A DNA stretch of 64,000 bases from Natronorubrum tibetense GA33 (GCF_000383975.1 NZ_KB913017.1:186001-250000); one strand, 5' to 3'. Positions 1 through 10,988 are shown, counted from the first letter of the stretch. Numbers and translations: made by a program. The notes: generated by a model from the sequence alone, not told the origin.

Positions 1-1
1 A

Positions 2-2650
2 GTACTCGAGGAGCAGGGGCTCTGTGACCTCGAGAAACTGCCGGTGAGTATCCGCGTGCTGCTCGAGGCGGTCCTCCGAAATGCGGACGGCGACATGATC
101 TCGGCACAGGACGTCGAAAACGCGGCCTCCTGGCAGCCCGAGGTTCCGGACGTCGAGGTTCCTTTCCAGCCGTCCCGCGTGGTTCTTCAGGACCTGACCG
201 GCGTTCCGGCGGTCGTCGACCTCGCGGCGCTCCGATCGGCCGCGGACCGCGCGGACAAGGACCCCTCGATCGTCGAACCCGAAGTGCCCTGTGACCTCGT
301 GATCGACCACAGCGTACAGGTCGACTACTTCGGCAGCGAGGACGCCTACGAACAGAACGTCGAACTCGAGTACGAGCGAAACGAAGAGCGATATCGTGCG
401 ATCAAGTGGGCCGAACAGGCCTTCGAGGACTTCAACGTCGTCCCGCCGGGGACGGGGATCGTTCACCAGGTCAACTTGGAGCACCTCGGCGAGGTCGTCC
501 ACGCGCGCGAAGAGGACGGCGAGCAGTGGCTCCTGCCCGACACCCTCGTCGGCACGGACAGCCACACGCCGATGATCAACGGCATCGGCGTCGTCGGCTG
601 GGGCGTCGGCGGGATCGAGGCCGAAGCAGCCCTTCTGGGCCAGCCGATCACCATGACCCTCCCCGAGGTCGTCGGAGTCGAACTCACGGGTGAACTCCCC
701 GAGGGCGCAACCGCGACGGACCTCGTGCTCCACATCACGGAGAAGCTCCGCCAAGTCGGCGTCGTCGACAAGTTCGTCGAATTCTACGGCGACGGCGTCT
801 CTCAGCTCTCGGTCGCCGACCGCGCGACCATCTCGAACATGTCGCCCGAGCACGGCTGTACAATCTCTATGTTCCCCGTCGACGAGAAGACGCTCGACTA
901 CCTCGAGCTGACCGGTCGCGACGAGGACCACATCGAACTCGTCCGCGAGTATTTGGAAGCACAGGGCCTGTTCGGCGACCACGATCCGGAGTTTACCGAG
1001 ACGGTCGAGTTCGACCTCGGCTCCGTCGAGCCCAGCCTCGCGGGCCACAAGAAGCCCCACGCTCGCATCCCGATGGGCGACTTAGACGAGCACTTCCCGA
1101 CGCTGCTCGAAGAGCAGGGCGTCATTCCCTCGGGTGCCGCAGAGAGCGACGGCGGACTCGTCGCGAAAGAACAGCCCGGACTCGACGAGAAGATCCCCGT
1201 CACGCTCGAGGACGGCACCGAGGTCGAGATCGGCCACGGCTCCGTCCTCGTCAGCGCGATCACGAGCTGTACGAACACCTCGAACCCGTCCGTAATGGTC
1301 GCGGCCGGCCTGCTCGCACGCAACGCACTCGAACAGGGCCTCGACGTCCCCGACTACGTCAAGACCAGTCTCGCACCCGGCAGCAAGGTCGTCACGGAGT
1401 ACCTCAAACAGGCCGACCTGCTCGAGGACCTCGAGGGCTTGGGCTACCACGTCGTCGGCTACGGCTGTACGACCTGTATCGGTAATGCTGGCCCGCTGGC
1501 GGAGCCGATCGAGGCCGCCATCGACGAACACGACCTCTGGACGACCAGCGTCCTCTCGGGTAACCGGAACTTCGAGGCCCGAATCCACCCGAAAATCCGC
1601 GCGAACTACCTCGCCAGCCCGCCGCTGGTCGTCGCCTACGGCCTCGCGGGCAAGATGGACATCGACCTCGAGACCGAGCCGATCGGCACGAACGACGACG
1701 GCGAGGAAATCTTCCTCGAAGATATCTGGCCGGATCCGGAAGAGGTTCGCCAAACGATCCACGAGAGCGTCTCCGCCGAACTGTTCAAAGACAAGTACGC
1801 GAGCGTCTTCGAAGGCGACGACCGCTGGGAAGCGCTCGACGCACCCACCGGCGACGTCTACGAGTGGGATTCGGAGTCGACCTACATCCGCGAGCCGCCG
1901 TTCTTCCAGGACTTCCCGCTCGAGGAACCCGGCGTCGAAGACATCGCGGACGCGCGCTGTTTACTCACGCTCGGTGACACGGTCACGACCGACCACATCA
2001 GTCCGGCCGGACCGTTCAGCGAGGATCTGCCCGCCGGCCAGTGGCTCTCCGAGCGCGGCGTCGAACCGTACGAGTTCAACACCTACGGCTCCCGCCGCGG
2101 GAACCACGAGGTCATGATGCGTGGCACCTTCGCGAACGTCCGCATCGAGAACCAGTTGTTAGACGGGAAGGAGGGTGGCTACACGATTCACCACCCGACC
2201 GAAGAAGAGACCACCGTCTTCGAAGCCTCCGAGCGCTACCGCGACGAGGACACGCCGCTCATCGTCATGGCCGGCGAAGAGCTCGGGACCGGCTCGAGTC
2301 GCGACTGGGCAGCCAAAGGGACCGACCTGCTCGGCATCCGCGCGACCATCGGTCAGAGCTACGAGCGGATCTACCGTGACAACCTCCTCGGCATGGGCGT
2401 CCTGCCGCTGCAGTTCGAGGACGGTGAGGGCTGGGAGGAACTCGGCCTCGACGGCTCGGAGTACTTCGACATCAAGGGACTCGACGACGGCCTCGAGCCG
2501 AACGCCGAACTCACCGTCGTCGCCGAGGACGACGACGGCGAGACGACCGAGTTCGACGTGACCGCACAGGTCGGCACCCCCGCCGCAGTCAAGTACGTCG
2601 AAAACGGCGGCGTACTTCACCTCGTGCTCCGCCGCATGCTGACGGAGTAA
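2..2650 (+). CDS. acnA: aconitate hydratase, 5' end outside window
   Basis: Aconitase of the AcnA/IRP1 type, which interconverts citrate and isocitrate in the cytoplasmic TCA cycle. The frame is open to the first bases of the window, and the residues before the GTG at 44 (EEQGL...KLP) continue the conserved aconitase N-terminus, so the true start lies upstream and the gene is only 5'-partial here. The three [4Fe-4S] cysteines are visible in SCTNTSNP (codon at 1268) and GCTTCIGN (codons at 1466 and 1475). The C-terminal swivel domain has GSRRGNHEVMMRG and GTGSSRDWAAKG, the substrate-binding Arg/Ser regions. No internal stop. About 880 residues are visible, close to the full family length. Confidence 0.97.
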   Translation, partial: VLEEQGLCDLEKLPVSIRVLLEAVLRNADGDMISAQDVENAASWQPEVPDVEVPFQPSRVVLQDLTGVPAVVDLAALRSAADRADKDPSIVEPEVPCDLVIDHSVQVDYFGSEDAYEQNVELEYERNEERYRAIKWAEQAFEDFNVVPPGTGIVHQVNLEHLGEVVHAREEDGEQWLLPDTLVGTDSHTPMINGIGVVGWGVGGIEAEAALLGQPITMTLPEVVGVELTGELPEGATATDLVLHITEKLRQVGVVDKFVEFYGDGVSQLSVADRATISNMSPEHGCTISMFPVDEKTLDYLELTGRDEDHIELVREYLEAQGLFGDHDPEFTETVEFDLGSVEPSLAGHKKPHARIPMGDLDEHFPTLLEEQGVIPSGAAESDGGLVAKEQPGLDEKIPVTLEDGTEVEIGHGSVLVSAITSCTNTSNPSVMVAAGLLARNALEQGLDVPDYVKTSLAPGSKVVTEYLKQADLLEDLEGLGYHVVGYGCTTCIGNAGPLAEPIEAAIDEHDLWTTSVLSGNRNFEARIHPKIRANYLASPPLVVAYGLAGKMDIDLETEPIGTNDDGEEIFLEDIWPDPEEVRQTIHESVSAELFKDKYASVFEGDDRWEALDAPTGDVYEWDSESTYIREPPFFQDFPLEEPGVEDIADARCLLTLGDTVTTDHISPAGPFSEDLPAGQWLSERGVEPYEFNTYGSRRGNHEVMMRGTFANVRIENQLLDGKEGGYTIHHPTEEETTVFEASERYRDEDTPLIVMAGEELGTGSSRDWAAKGTDLLGIRATIGQSYERIYRDNLLGMGVLPLQFEDGEGWEELGLDGSEYFDIKGLDDGLEPNAELTVVAEDDDGETTEFDVTAQVGTPAAVKYVENGGVLHLVLRRMLTE

Positions 2651-2751
2651 AGGACTCGAGTCTCGGCCTTTCGCGTTCATTTTTCCGCCGATCGATCATC
2701 GCGGTATCTTACCGGTCCGTTTCCTGATTTATTCCTAAATAATGAGTGTAG

Positions 2752-2758
2752 TATATAT
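2752..2758 (+). promoter_or_regulatory. TATA-like box of the HdeD-type gene
   Basis: TATATAT lies 33 bases before the ATG at 2791 in a short AT-rich stretch, consistent with a haloarchaeal promoter with a very short leader. Confidence 0.5.
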
Positions 2759-2790
2759 CCGCTGGAAGCGTTCATACTACCTGAGGAATA

Positions 2791-3390
2791 ATGTCAACAG
2801 AAACTACTGAGGAGTCGTACGCCGAGTTCCCGCTCGATGTCGACTGGCAACTGATCGGGATCACCGGCGGTATCGTGGCAGTACTCGGCGTACTCGCAAT
2901 CGCGTTCCCCCTCGCGACAGGGCTCTCCGTAACCTACGCGCTGAGTGCCCTCCTCATCGTGAGTGGACTCGTTCACGGGGCGGCCGCGTTCTCGAACCGC
3001 GGCTGGAGCGGCACGGTCTGGCAACTCGTGCTCGCCGCCGTCGCCGTCCTCGCGGGTATCGTCCTCCTCGCGAATCCGGTCCTCGGACTCGCGTCGCTTA
3101 CCGTCCTCGTCATCGGCTACTTGCTCGTCGACGGACTGGTGGAACTCGCCGCGAGCATCCGGATGAGCGGGCAGGAGGGGAGAGGCTACATCGCAGCTAG
3201 CGGGGTCCTCTCGCTCGTCCTCGCCGGATTCCTCTGGGCCGGATTCCCCGCTGACTCGGCCTGGGTCGTCGGGCTGCTCGTCGGCGTGAGTCTGCTCATG
3301 ACCGGGTTCTCGATGGTCCTCGTCTCCATGTCCGGTCGCCGGATCGAGAAAGACCTCGATGCGGGCGTGGTCGGATCGCGAAAGGCTTGA
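2791..3390 (+). CDS. HdeD-family (DUF308) membrane protein
   Basis: A 199-residue integral membrane protein with about six hydrophobic helices between residues 20 and 180. They form two DUF308-like repeats (for example IAFPLATGLSVTYALSALL, then LLANPVLGLASLTVLVIGY). Family members are called HdeD after the E. coli acid-resistance membrane protein, but no biochemical activity is established for the archaeal ones. An acidic N-terminal tail and a basic C-terminal tail flank the membrane part. The gene stands alone with its own TATA-like box. A stress or membrane-homeostasis role is inference only. Confidence 0.85.
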   Translation: MSTETTEESYAEFPLDVDWQLIGITGGIVAVLGVLAIAFPLATGLSVTYALSALLIVSGLVHGAAAFSNRGWSGTVWQLVLAAVAVLAGIVLLANPVLGLASLTVLVIGYLLVDGLVELAASIRMSGQEGRGYIAASGVLSLVLAGFLWAGFPADSAWVVGLLVGVSLLMTGFSMVLVSMSGRRIEKDLDAGVVGSRKA

Positions 3391-3547
3391 ATCGCCATTT
3401 TTTCGTCGAACCGATTTCGACGTGCCGTCTCGGTTGCTCGTCAGCCAGATTGTTGTCGGCGGGGCGATCGAGCCAAAAATTGATGTCCGGCTCCGTGACG
3501 GGTTCGCGTACCCCGCGTTTTTACAATCGCCGTTCGTAGAAGACCCT

Positions 3548-5725
3548 ATGACCAACCCGACCCAGCGCAATCGGCTCGATGAAGAGGAGAGCCCCTATCT
3601 GCGCCAGCACGCGGACAACCCCGTCAACTGGCAGCCGTGGGACGACCAGGCCCTCGAGGAAGCCAGAGAACGCGACGTGCCGATCTTCCTCTCGATCGGC
3701 TACTCGGCGTGTCACTGGTGTCACGTCATGGAAGACGAGAGCTTCGCGGACGAGGAGGTCGCCGACCTGCTCAACGAGAACTTCGTCCCGATCAAGGTCG
3801 ATCGCGAGGAGCGCCCGGACGTCGACAGCATCTACATGACCGTCGCCCAGCTCGTCACCGGTCGGGGCGGCTGGCCCCTCTCCGCGTGGCTCACGCCCCA
3901 GGGAAAGCCGTTCTACGTCGGGACCTACTTCCCGAAGGAGGCCAAGCGAGGCCAGCCCGGCTTCCTCGACGTCCTCGAGCAACTCGCGAACTCCTGGGAG
4001 CAGGACCGAGACGAGGTCGAGAACCGCGCCCAGCAGTGGACCGACGCGGCGAAAGACCGACTCGAGGAGACGCCCGACTCCGTGGCCCAGGCGGAGCCGC
4101 CCTCGAGCGAGGTGCTCACTACGGCGGCCGACGCCGCGCTCCGGAGTGCGGACCGCCAGCACGGCGGTTTCGGCTCCGGCGGGCCGAAATTCCCTCAGCC
4201 CTCGAGACTCCACGTCCTCGCCCGCGCGTACGACCGGACGGGTCGCGAACAGTTTCGCGAGGTACTCGAGGAGTCCTTAGACGCGATGGCCGCGGGCGGG
4301 CTATACGACCACGTCGGCGGTGGCTTTCACCGCTACTGCGTCGACGCCGACTGGACGGTCCCGCACTTCGAGAAGATGCTGTACGACAACGCGGAGATTC
4401 CGCGCGCGTTCCTTGCGGGCTATCAGCTGACGGGCGACGACAGGTACGCCGAGGTGACGGCGGAAACCCTCGAGTTCGTCGATCGAGAGCTGACCCACGA
4501 GGAGGGCGGCTTCTTCAGTACGCTCGACGCCCAGAGCAAGACGGAAGACGGCGAGAAAGAGGAGGGCGTCTTCTACGTGTGGACACCGGACGAAATAAGC
4601 GAGGTGCTCGAGGAAGAGACGGACGCGGAACTGTTCTGCGCCCGCTACGACATTACCGAGTCGGGCAACTTCGAGGGGACGAACCAGCCCAACCGCGTCC
4701 GTTCGATTCCGGATCTCGCCGACGAGTTCGACCTCGCGGAAGACGATACCGAACAGCGACTCGAGTCCGCCCGCAAAGCACTGTTCGAAGCCCGCGAACG
4801 ACGCCCGCGCCCCAACCGCGACGAGAAGGTACTCGCGAGCTGGAACGGCCTGCTGATTAACACCTGCGCCGAAGCGGCGCTCGTCCTGGGCGAGGACGAG
4901 TACGCCGAGATGGGCGTTGACGCCCTCGATTTCGTCCGAGAACGGCTCTGGGATGCGGACGAGGGGCGTCTCGCACGGCGCTACAAGGACGGGGATGTCA
5001 AGGTCGACGGCTACCTCGAGGACTACGCCTTCCTCGCTCGCGGTGCCCTCCGGTGTTACGAGGCGACCGGAGACGTGGATCACCTCGCGTTCGCGCTCGA
5101 CCTCGCGCGAACCATCGAGGCCGAGTTCTGGGACGAGGAACGCGGAACGCTCTACTTTACCCCCGAGAGCGGCGAGTCGCTCGTCACCCGACCCCAGGAA
5201 CTCGACGACCAGTCGACGCCGTCCGCGACCGGCGTCGCGCTCGAAACCCTGCTCGCACTCGACGGTTTTGCCGCCGACGAAAACTTCGAGAAGATCGCGT
5301 CGACCGTCCTCGAGACCCACGCAAACCGGATCGAGGCGAACTCGCTCCAGCACGCCTCGCTCTGTCTCGCCGCGGATCGACTCGAGGCGGGCGCACTCGA
5401 GATCACCATCGCCGCGGACGAACTCCCCGCGGCGTGGCGCGACCGCTTTGCGGCGGAGTACCGTCCCGATCGGCTGTTCGCCCTTCGACCGCCGACCGCG
5501 GAAGGGCTGGAGTCCTGGCTCGAGCAATTAGGACTCGAAGAGGCCCCCGCGATCTGGGCCGGTCGCGAGGCCCGCGACGGCGAGCCAACGCTGTACGTCT
5601 GCCGAGATCGGACGTGTTCGCCGCCGACGCACGATATCGAGGACGCGCTCGAGTGGTTGGGCGACAACGCTAACGCTGTCGAATCGGATAGCACATCGCT
5701 CGACGAGCCGGAGAGTCCGTTCTAA
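3548..5725 (+). CDS. thioredoxin-domain protein, DUF255 / YyaL (SPATA20) family
   Basis: A 725-residue protein. The N-terminal thioredoxin-like domain has the family motif SACHWCHVM (Cys-His-Trp-Cys, residues about 54-62). It is followed by an (alpha/alpha)6-barrel-like region seen in cellobiose 2-epimerase-type folds (HVGGGFHRYCVD, PHFEKMLYDNA, and SWNGLLI further on). I chose the ATG at 3548 because MTNPTQRNRLDEEESPYLRQH is the conserved family N-terminus. The frame is open upstream but that extension is not conserved-looking. The family is widespread and cytoplasmic, with no settled substrate. Redox-linked sugar metabolism is a guess from the fold combination. Confidence 0.93.
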   Translation: MTNPTQRNRLDEEESPYLRQHADNPVNWQPWDDQALEEARERDVPIFLSIGYSACHWCHVMEDESFADEEVADLLNENFVPIKVDREERPDVDSIYMTVAQLVTGRGGWPLSAWLTPQGKPFYVGTYFPKEAKRGQPGFLDVLEQLANSWEQDRDEVENRAQQWTDAAKDRLEETPDSVAQAEPPSSEVLTTAADAALRSADRQHGGFGSGGPKFPQPSRLHVLARAYDRTGREQFREVLEESLDAMAAGGLYDHVGGGFHRYCVDADWTVPHFEKMLYDNAEIPRAFLAGYQLTGDDRYAEVTAETLEFVDRELTHEEGGFFSTLDAQSKTEDGEKEEGVFYVWTPDEISEVLEEETDAELFCARYDITESGNFEGTNQPNRVRSIPDLADEFDLAEDDTEQRLESARKALFEARERRPRPNRDEKVLASWNGLLINTCAEAALVLGEDEYAEMGVDALDFVRERLWDADEGRLARRYKDGDVKVDGYLEDYAFLARGALRCYEATGDVDHLAFALDLARTIEAEFWDEERGTLYFTPESGESLVTRPQELDDQSTPSATGVALETLLALDGFAADENFEKIASTVLETHANRIEANSLQHASLCLAADRLEAGALEITIAADELPAAWRDRFAAEYRPDRLFALRPPTAEGLESWLEQLGLEEAPAIWAGREARDGEPTLYVCRDRTCSPPTHDIEDALEWLGDNANAVESDSTSLDEPESPF

Positions 5726-5793
5726 CGTCGATCGCTGCTGTCACTCGCGAGCATGTGAAAAAACGGTACCGAAACGGCGGTCTCGAGTCGAGT

Positions 5794-6165
5794 CTAGAGC
5801 TCTTTCTCAAGTTGCTCGGCTAACCAGATCGCCGGCGGGAGATCCTCCGACTCGACAAATCGCGTCACTGCTTCTCCGTCGTCGGTCTCGACGACGACGG
5901 TCGGGATGTACTCGATGTCGTATTCGGAGACGCCGGGGCCCTGTTTGTCCTTGTCGAGCGCAAACTCCTCGATTCGGTCGTCTGGGACGCCGGCAGCCTC
6001 GAGTGCGGCCCCCAGATCCGGAAGCAGTTTCCGGCAGTCCTTACACCAGTCGCCGCCCCATACCTTGTATACCAGTTCGTCGTTGTGCGCTGTGAGCGTG
6101 TCGACAGCCTCCTGGTAGGAGGCTTCGTCCCACGTCGGATTCGGCTGCATGGTCTCGAGACTCAT
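5794..6165 (-). CDS. thioredoxin-family protein
   Basis: A 123-residue cytoplasmic thioredoxin-fold protein. The active site is WCKDC (residues about 40-44), and the cis-proline segment is YIPTVVV. There is no signal peptide, so a cytosolic disulfide reductase or peroxide-response partner is likely. The CxxC contains Lys-Asp rather than the Gly-Pro of classical thioredoxin, so its redox potential and partner may differ. It faces the leucine-dehydrogenase-type gene head to head across about 160 bases that must hold both promoters. Confidence 0.85.
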   Translation of the reverse strand: MSLETMQPNPTWDEASYQEAVDTLTAHNDELVYKVWGGDWCKDCRKLLPDLGAALEAAGVPDDRIEEFALDKDKQGPGVSEYDIEYIPTVVVETDDGEAVTRFVESEDLPPAIWLAEQLEKEL

Positions 6166-6324
6166 AGCCGGAGGTAGTGAGTCCGGGGGCTTAACGACGG
6201 TGTTTGTGGCAGGCCGTTCGCTCGGGACGACGGCGTTCGTCCGATATCTCGTACGGAAGAGACGGGTCGAGGACCCGACCGACAGTCCGAAGCAATTTTC
6301 ACACTAACCACAAACATTATCACT

Positions 6325-7377
6325 ATGGTATTCGACTCGACCGCTCACTCGGATCACGAGCAGGTATCGTACTTTACGGACCCCGAAACCGGGCTACAGG
6401 CGATCGTTGCGATCCACGACACGACGCTCGGACCGAGCCTCGGCGGGACGCGAATGCTCGATTACGCCTCCGAAGATGCCGCCCTCGAGGACGTGTTGCG
6501 ACTCTCCCACGCGATGACGTACAAAGCGGCCGCGGCCGACCTCCCGCTGGGCGGCGGAAAAGCGGTTATCCTCGGCGATCCCGACGATCTCTCGAGCGAG
6601 GCCCTGTTCGAGGCCTACGGCCGGGCCGTCGACTGTCTCGCGGGCCGCTACATCACGTCGGTCGACGTCAACTCCGGCGTCGAGGATATGGACGTGGTCG
6701 CTCGAGAGACCGACCACGTCGTCGGAACGAGCGATGGGTTGGGCGATCCGTCGCCGATCACGGCTCACGGCGTCTTTCACGGAATCAGAGCCTGCGCGGA
6801 GTCCGTCTACGGAACGCGGTCGATGGACGGCCGCGATGTCGTGATCCAGGGGCTCGGTAAAGTCGGCCGATCGCTCGCCGAGGAACTGCTCGCCGACGGA
6901 GCCTCGGTAACGGTTACCGACGTCGACACCGAGGCCGTCGATGCATTCGCCGAGGAGTACGACGTCGAAACTATCGATCCAGAAGCGGTCTACAGCCAGT
7001 CTTGCGATGTCTTTGCACCCTGTGCCGTCGGCGGTGTTGTCAACGACGAGACGATCCCGCAACTCGACTGTGACATCGTCGCAGGCGGGGCGAACAACAT
7101 CCTCGCCGAACGACGACACGCGGCCGTGCTTCGGGAGCAGGACATTCTGTACGCCCCGGACTACGTGATCAACGGTGCCGGGCTGATCACGGTCGCCAAG
7201 GAGTATCTTGGCGGGACCCGCGAGGAAGCCTACGAGGAGGCGGCCGCACTCGGTGACCGGCTGCTCGAGATGATCGAACTCGCCGACGAGCGGGACACGA
7301 CGGTGCTCGACGCGGCCGACGCGTACGCCGAAAACCGCATCGAGGGCGGCGAACGGATGCCGACGATTCCGACGTAA
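6325..7377 (+). CDS. Glu/Leu/Phe/Val dehydrogenase, leucine dehydrogenase-like
   Basis: A 350-residue NAD-dependent amino-acid dehydrogenase, shorter than the roughly 420-450 residues of glutamate dehydrogenases and matching leucine/valine dehydrogenases. The substrate domain has GPSLGGTRM and DLPLGGGKAVI, where the Lys is the catalytic or substrate-binding residue. The dinucleotide domain has IQGLGKVGRSLAEEL followed by an acidic residue (TVTDVD), which favours NAD. The C-terminal NGAGLITVA element is also typical. Expected reaction: reversible oxidative deamination of a branched-chain amino acid to the 2-keto acid. Monocistronic. The exact substrate cannot be told from sequence. Confidence 0.9.
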   Translation: MVFDSTAHSDHEQVSYFTDPETGLQAIVAIHDTTLGPSLGGTRMLDYASEDAALEDVLRLSHAMTYKAAAADLPLGGGKAVILGDPDDLSSEALFEAYGRAVDCLAGRYITSVDVNSGVEDMDVVARETDHVVGTSDGLGDPSPITAHGVFHGIRACAESVYGTRSMDGRDVVIQGLGKVGRSLAEELLADGASVTVTDVDTEAVDAFAEEYDVETIDPEAVYSQSCDVFAPCAVGGVVNDETIPQLDCDIVAGGANNILAERRHAAVLREQDILYAPDYVINGAGLITVAKEYLGGTREEAYEEAAALGDRLLEMIELADERDTTVLDAADAYAENRIEGGERMPTIPT

Positions 7378-7494
7378 CTCGACTTCATTTTCGCGATCGC
7401 GTTTCGAGACCGTGCCGATCCCGATATCCGATACACCGGCACGTCCTGCCAGTGTCCAGCATCGGTTTATGGCTCGACTCCCTAGGTGTTGGCA

Positions 7495-8472
<978 letters not shown>

Positions 8473-8596
8473 AAACGCCTCGAGCGGGGCGAACACCCCC
8501 GACTGGTTGCACGATGAAATGGGGTGCCCCAAACACCAAAACCGCTCTTTCACCTTGGCCAACGTACTTTACCCGTCTCCGTCTACGTCATCAGTG

Positions 8597-9244
8597 ATGA
8601 CGGAGTCCTCCAGACGAACGCTACTGTGTGCTAGTGCCGGCCTGCTCACCCTCTCAGCCGGCTGTCTCGACGAATTCGGCGGCGCGACGAGCGACGACAG
8701 CCCGGCGGACGACGATTCCGATGGGAACGGTCCGGGGTCCAGTGGTAATGAGACCGACTCCACTGCTACCGGGGATCTCGAGAGCACGGACAACGTGTCC
8801 TTCGACCACACGGACGTGCCGATGGAGCCCGAAGCGACGCTCGTCACCAGCGCGGACCGCGCCGACAGATGGCTCGACGACCACGAGTTCGCCGACGACG
8901 TGATTCCCGAGTTCGTCGAGGAAACGTTGTTCGAGGAGTCGGTGCTGATCGCCCTCGAGAGCGACGCGCCGACCCTCTGTTATGAGATGGTACTCGAGGA
9001 GGTAACGCTCGAGGAGACCGACGAATCCGACGACGGCGACGCTCAACTCTCGCTCGACGCAGCGGTGATCGACGAATCCGACGACGATGAGGTGTGTGCA
9101 CAGCAGATGATCGCCGTCGGTCAACTCGTCCGCGCGACGTTCGACGGCGAACCCGCGACCAGCGCGTCGGTGACGATCGACGATGCCGACGGTGAGACAC
9201 ACGAATTTACCATCGACGTCGAGAGCGATAGCGACGAGTCTTGA
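8597..9244 (+). CDS. Tat-exported lipoprotein of unknown function
   Basis: A 215-residue protein starting at ATG 8597. Twin arginines (SSRRTLL) are followed by a hydrophobic stretch and the lipobox LSAGC, so it is probably exported by Tat and lipid-anchored at the outside face. A Ser/Asp/Gly-rich linker follows (residues about 28-60), then a compact acidic domain containing two cysteines (TLCYEM and EVCAQQM) that could pair. No known domain recognised. It ends 27 bases from the convergent DUF5804 gene. Confidence 0.8.
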   Translation: MTESSRRTLLCASAGLLTLSAGCLDEFGGATSDDSPADDDSDGNGPGSSGNETDSTATGDLESTDNVSFDHTDVPMEPEATLVTSADRADRWLDDHEFADDVIPEFVEETLFEESVLIALESDAPTLCYEMVLEEVTLEETDESDDGDAQLSLDAAVIDESDDDEVCAQQMIAVGQLVRATFDGEPATSASVTIDDADGETHEFTIDVESDSDES

Positions 9245-9271
9245 TCGGACCGACTCCGTCTGGATGACAGC

Positions 9272-9910
9272 TCAAGGTGCGTGTTCGGCTTCGGTGAGTC
9301 GAACGACCAGCGTCTCCTCGACATCACGAAGGTCGTACTCCGGAAGTTCGCCGTCGGTTCGGCGGACGTACAGCGGTTCGACGAGACGCCACTGCGAGCC
9401 GACGAACCCTACAGTATCGCTCGACTCGGTTCCGTCGGCCGGACTCGAGTCGGACTCGCCGTCGGCATCCGGGTCACTCGTCTCAGCCGACTCGGCCGAT
9501 GCCGTCGCCGCTCCGGCAGGGGTCCCACCGTCGCTCGCCGCGCTCGACTGTTCCGTGCCGTCCGGCTCCGGTCCGACTCGCTCGAGACCGTAGATCTTGC
9601 AGAACTCGGCCGTTTCGGCCGATTCGACGGCGCCGTTGCGGAGTTCCGTGGCGAGCGGCCGCGAGAGCCACTCGTCGTCGCTGACGCTGGGTTCCTGGAC
9701 GAGCGCTTCGTCGACGAAGCGAGTGAGATACCAGTTCAGGTCGTTCAACAGCGAGATAGCAGCGCCGACGCTGACCGTCTGGAGGGCGATCGAGTTCTCG
9801 AAGGGGCGCTCGAGGTCGTACGTCGAGAGCGCCTCGCGGGACGTCTCCCGGGAGAGGAGTTCGTACTGGAGGTTACAGTCGGCCGTCCCGATGAGACAGA
9901 CGCGCGTCAC
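9272..9910 (-). CDS. DUF5804-like haloarchaeal protein
   Basis: I chose the GTG at 9910, giving 212 residues beginning (M)TRVCLIGTADCNLQYELLSRE, because this matches the conserved haloarchaeal family start and the upstream in-frame extension is Arg-rich and unlike a halophile protein. Residues 1-105 form a conserved-looking domain. Residues about 115-160 are a low-complexity Ser/Ala/Asp linker, and the C-terminal 50 residues form a second small domain (VGSQWRLVEPLYVRRTDGELP). No enzymatic motif seen and the function is unknown. It follows the zinc-ribbon gene by 71 bases on the same strand. Confidence 0.75.
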   Translation of the reverse strand: MTRVCLIGTADCNLQYELLSRETSREALSTYDLERPFENSIALQTVSVGAAISLLNDLNWYLTRFVDEALVQEPSVSDDEWLSRPLATELRNGAVESAETAEFCKIYGLERVGPEPDGTEQSSAASDGGTPAGAATASAESAETSDPDADGESDSSPADGTESSDTVGFVGSQWRLVEPLYVRRTDGELPEYDLRDVEETLVVRLTEAEHAP

Positions 9911-9981
9911 TGGTTTTCCTTCGGTGCGTCGGCGTAATGTGGGTTTCGCTCCCCGTCGGGAGGGAAGCGAACCGAAGTCGA

Positions 9982-10188
9982 TCAGTCGTCGCTCGCGAAC
10001 CTGTCGATGTGTTCGACATCGAGGTTGCTGACCGGTACGTCCTGCCCGATCGTGAACTCGGAGGTCGCGCCGCAGTCGTAACATTCGATGACGATCTCGG
10101 TTTCGTGAGCGAGAATCCCAGCGTCCGTGTCGCCGCTGCAGGCCGGACACGAAAGCCAGTCCTGAAATCGGTAATCGACTTCTGTCAT
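9982..10188 (-). CDS. small zinc-ribbon protein
   Basis: A 68-residue protein with two CxxC knuckles, CPAC near residue 14 and CYDC near residue 36, the geometry of a single zinc ribbon. The rest is acidic with no membrane segment. Such proteins are common in haloarchaea and are thought to bind nucleic acid or protein partners, but no role is known for this one. It sits upstream of the DUF5804 gene on the same strand and could be co-transcribed. Confidence 0.75.
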   Translation of the reverse strand: MTEVDYRFQDWLSCPACSGDTDAGILAHETEIVIECYDCGATSEFTIGQDVPVSNLDVEHIDRFASDD

Positions 10189-10270
10189 GCGCTTCTATCG
10201 AGCGGGTAATCACTCGAAATCCGAGTAGTCCGCCGTTGACCGATCAATTCGTTTTTGTGGGGTGGGCTAC

Positions 10271-10933
10271 TCAGTCGAAATCCGCGACAGACGATAACAA
10301 TACTCGCCGAAGAATCTTTTCGTTGCCGCGGCGAATCCGATCGGAGAGCGCTTGACGGCTGATGTCGAGCTCCGCCCCCAGTTCGTCGAGATCGGCCTCG
10401 CTCGGCGTCTCGAAGTAGCCGTTTCGGAGCGCGAGGACGAGCGCCTCGCGCTGTTCTTCGGAGAGGCCAAAGCGGTGGCCGCGATCCGAGTCCTCGGTCA
10501 GCGTGTACGTTCGCTCGACGTGGACGGTGATCTCGTGGTCCGTCAGATAGTTGTAGAGCGTCGTGAGCTTCTCGTGGTCGTTGAACCGCAGGCGGAACAT
10601 CCAGTTCCCGTTCGCGCGGCCCTCGAGGACGGTCGCCTCCGTGGCGGCGATGCCCGTCAGCAGGCCGTCGTCGTCGTGGTCCTCCCATTCGATGCGGTAG
10701 AGGCCGCTCTTGCCGATCCTGTCGACGGCTAACAGCTCCTTGACGTACTTGCTCCCCCGAACCGTCGACTCGAACGACGGCAGGTCGTTGCCGGTCGCCC
10801 AGACGAACGGCATGATCTCGTTCTCGGTCGGGACGATGCGCTCGAGTTCGAGGACGACGTTCGGCGTGCTCGACAGGGCCTGCCCGAGAACGAACTCCTC
10901 CGGTTCGATGGAAAACTCCAGAATAACGCTCAT
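10271..10933 (-). CDS. Bat-type HTH_10 transcriptional regulator
   Basis: A 220-residue regulator of the bacterioopsin-activator (Bat) type. The C-terminal HTH_10 domain runs through residues about 155-208 (GLSEEQREALVLALRNGYF, then DISRQALSDRIRRG as the recognition-helix region). The N-terminal 150 residues are the small-ligand or protein-sensing domain usually paired with it. DNA-binding protein, target unknown. Monocistronic, divergent from nothing obvious. A paralogue of the same architecture lies at 30255-30923. Confidence 0.88.
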   Translation of the reverse strand: MSVILEFSIEPEEFVLGQALSSTPNVVLELERIVPTENEIMPFVWATGNDLPSFESTVRGSKYVKELLAVDRIGKSGLYRIEWEDHDDDGLLTGIAATEATVLEGRANGNWMFRLRFNDHEKLTTLYNYLTDHEITVHVERTYTLTEDSDRGHRFGLSEEQREALVLALRNGYFETPSEADLDELGAELDISRQALSDRIRRGNEKILRRVLLSSVADFD

Positions 10934-10988
10934 ACCGACTCAACCCGCGCCACCATCGTAGCCGTTGCTATCGTGGCGATGCGTGAGA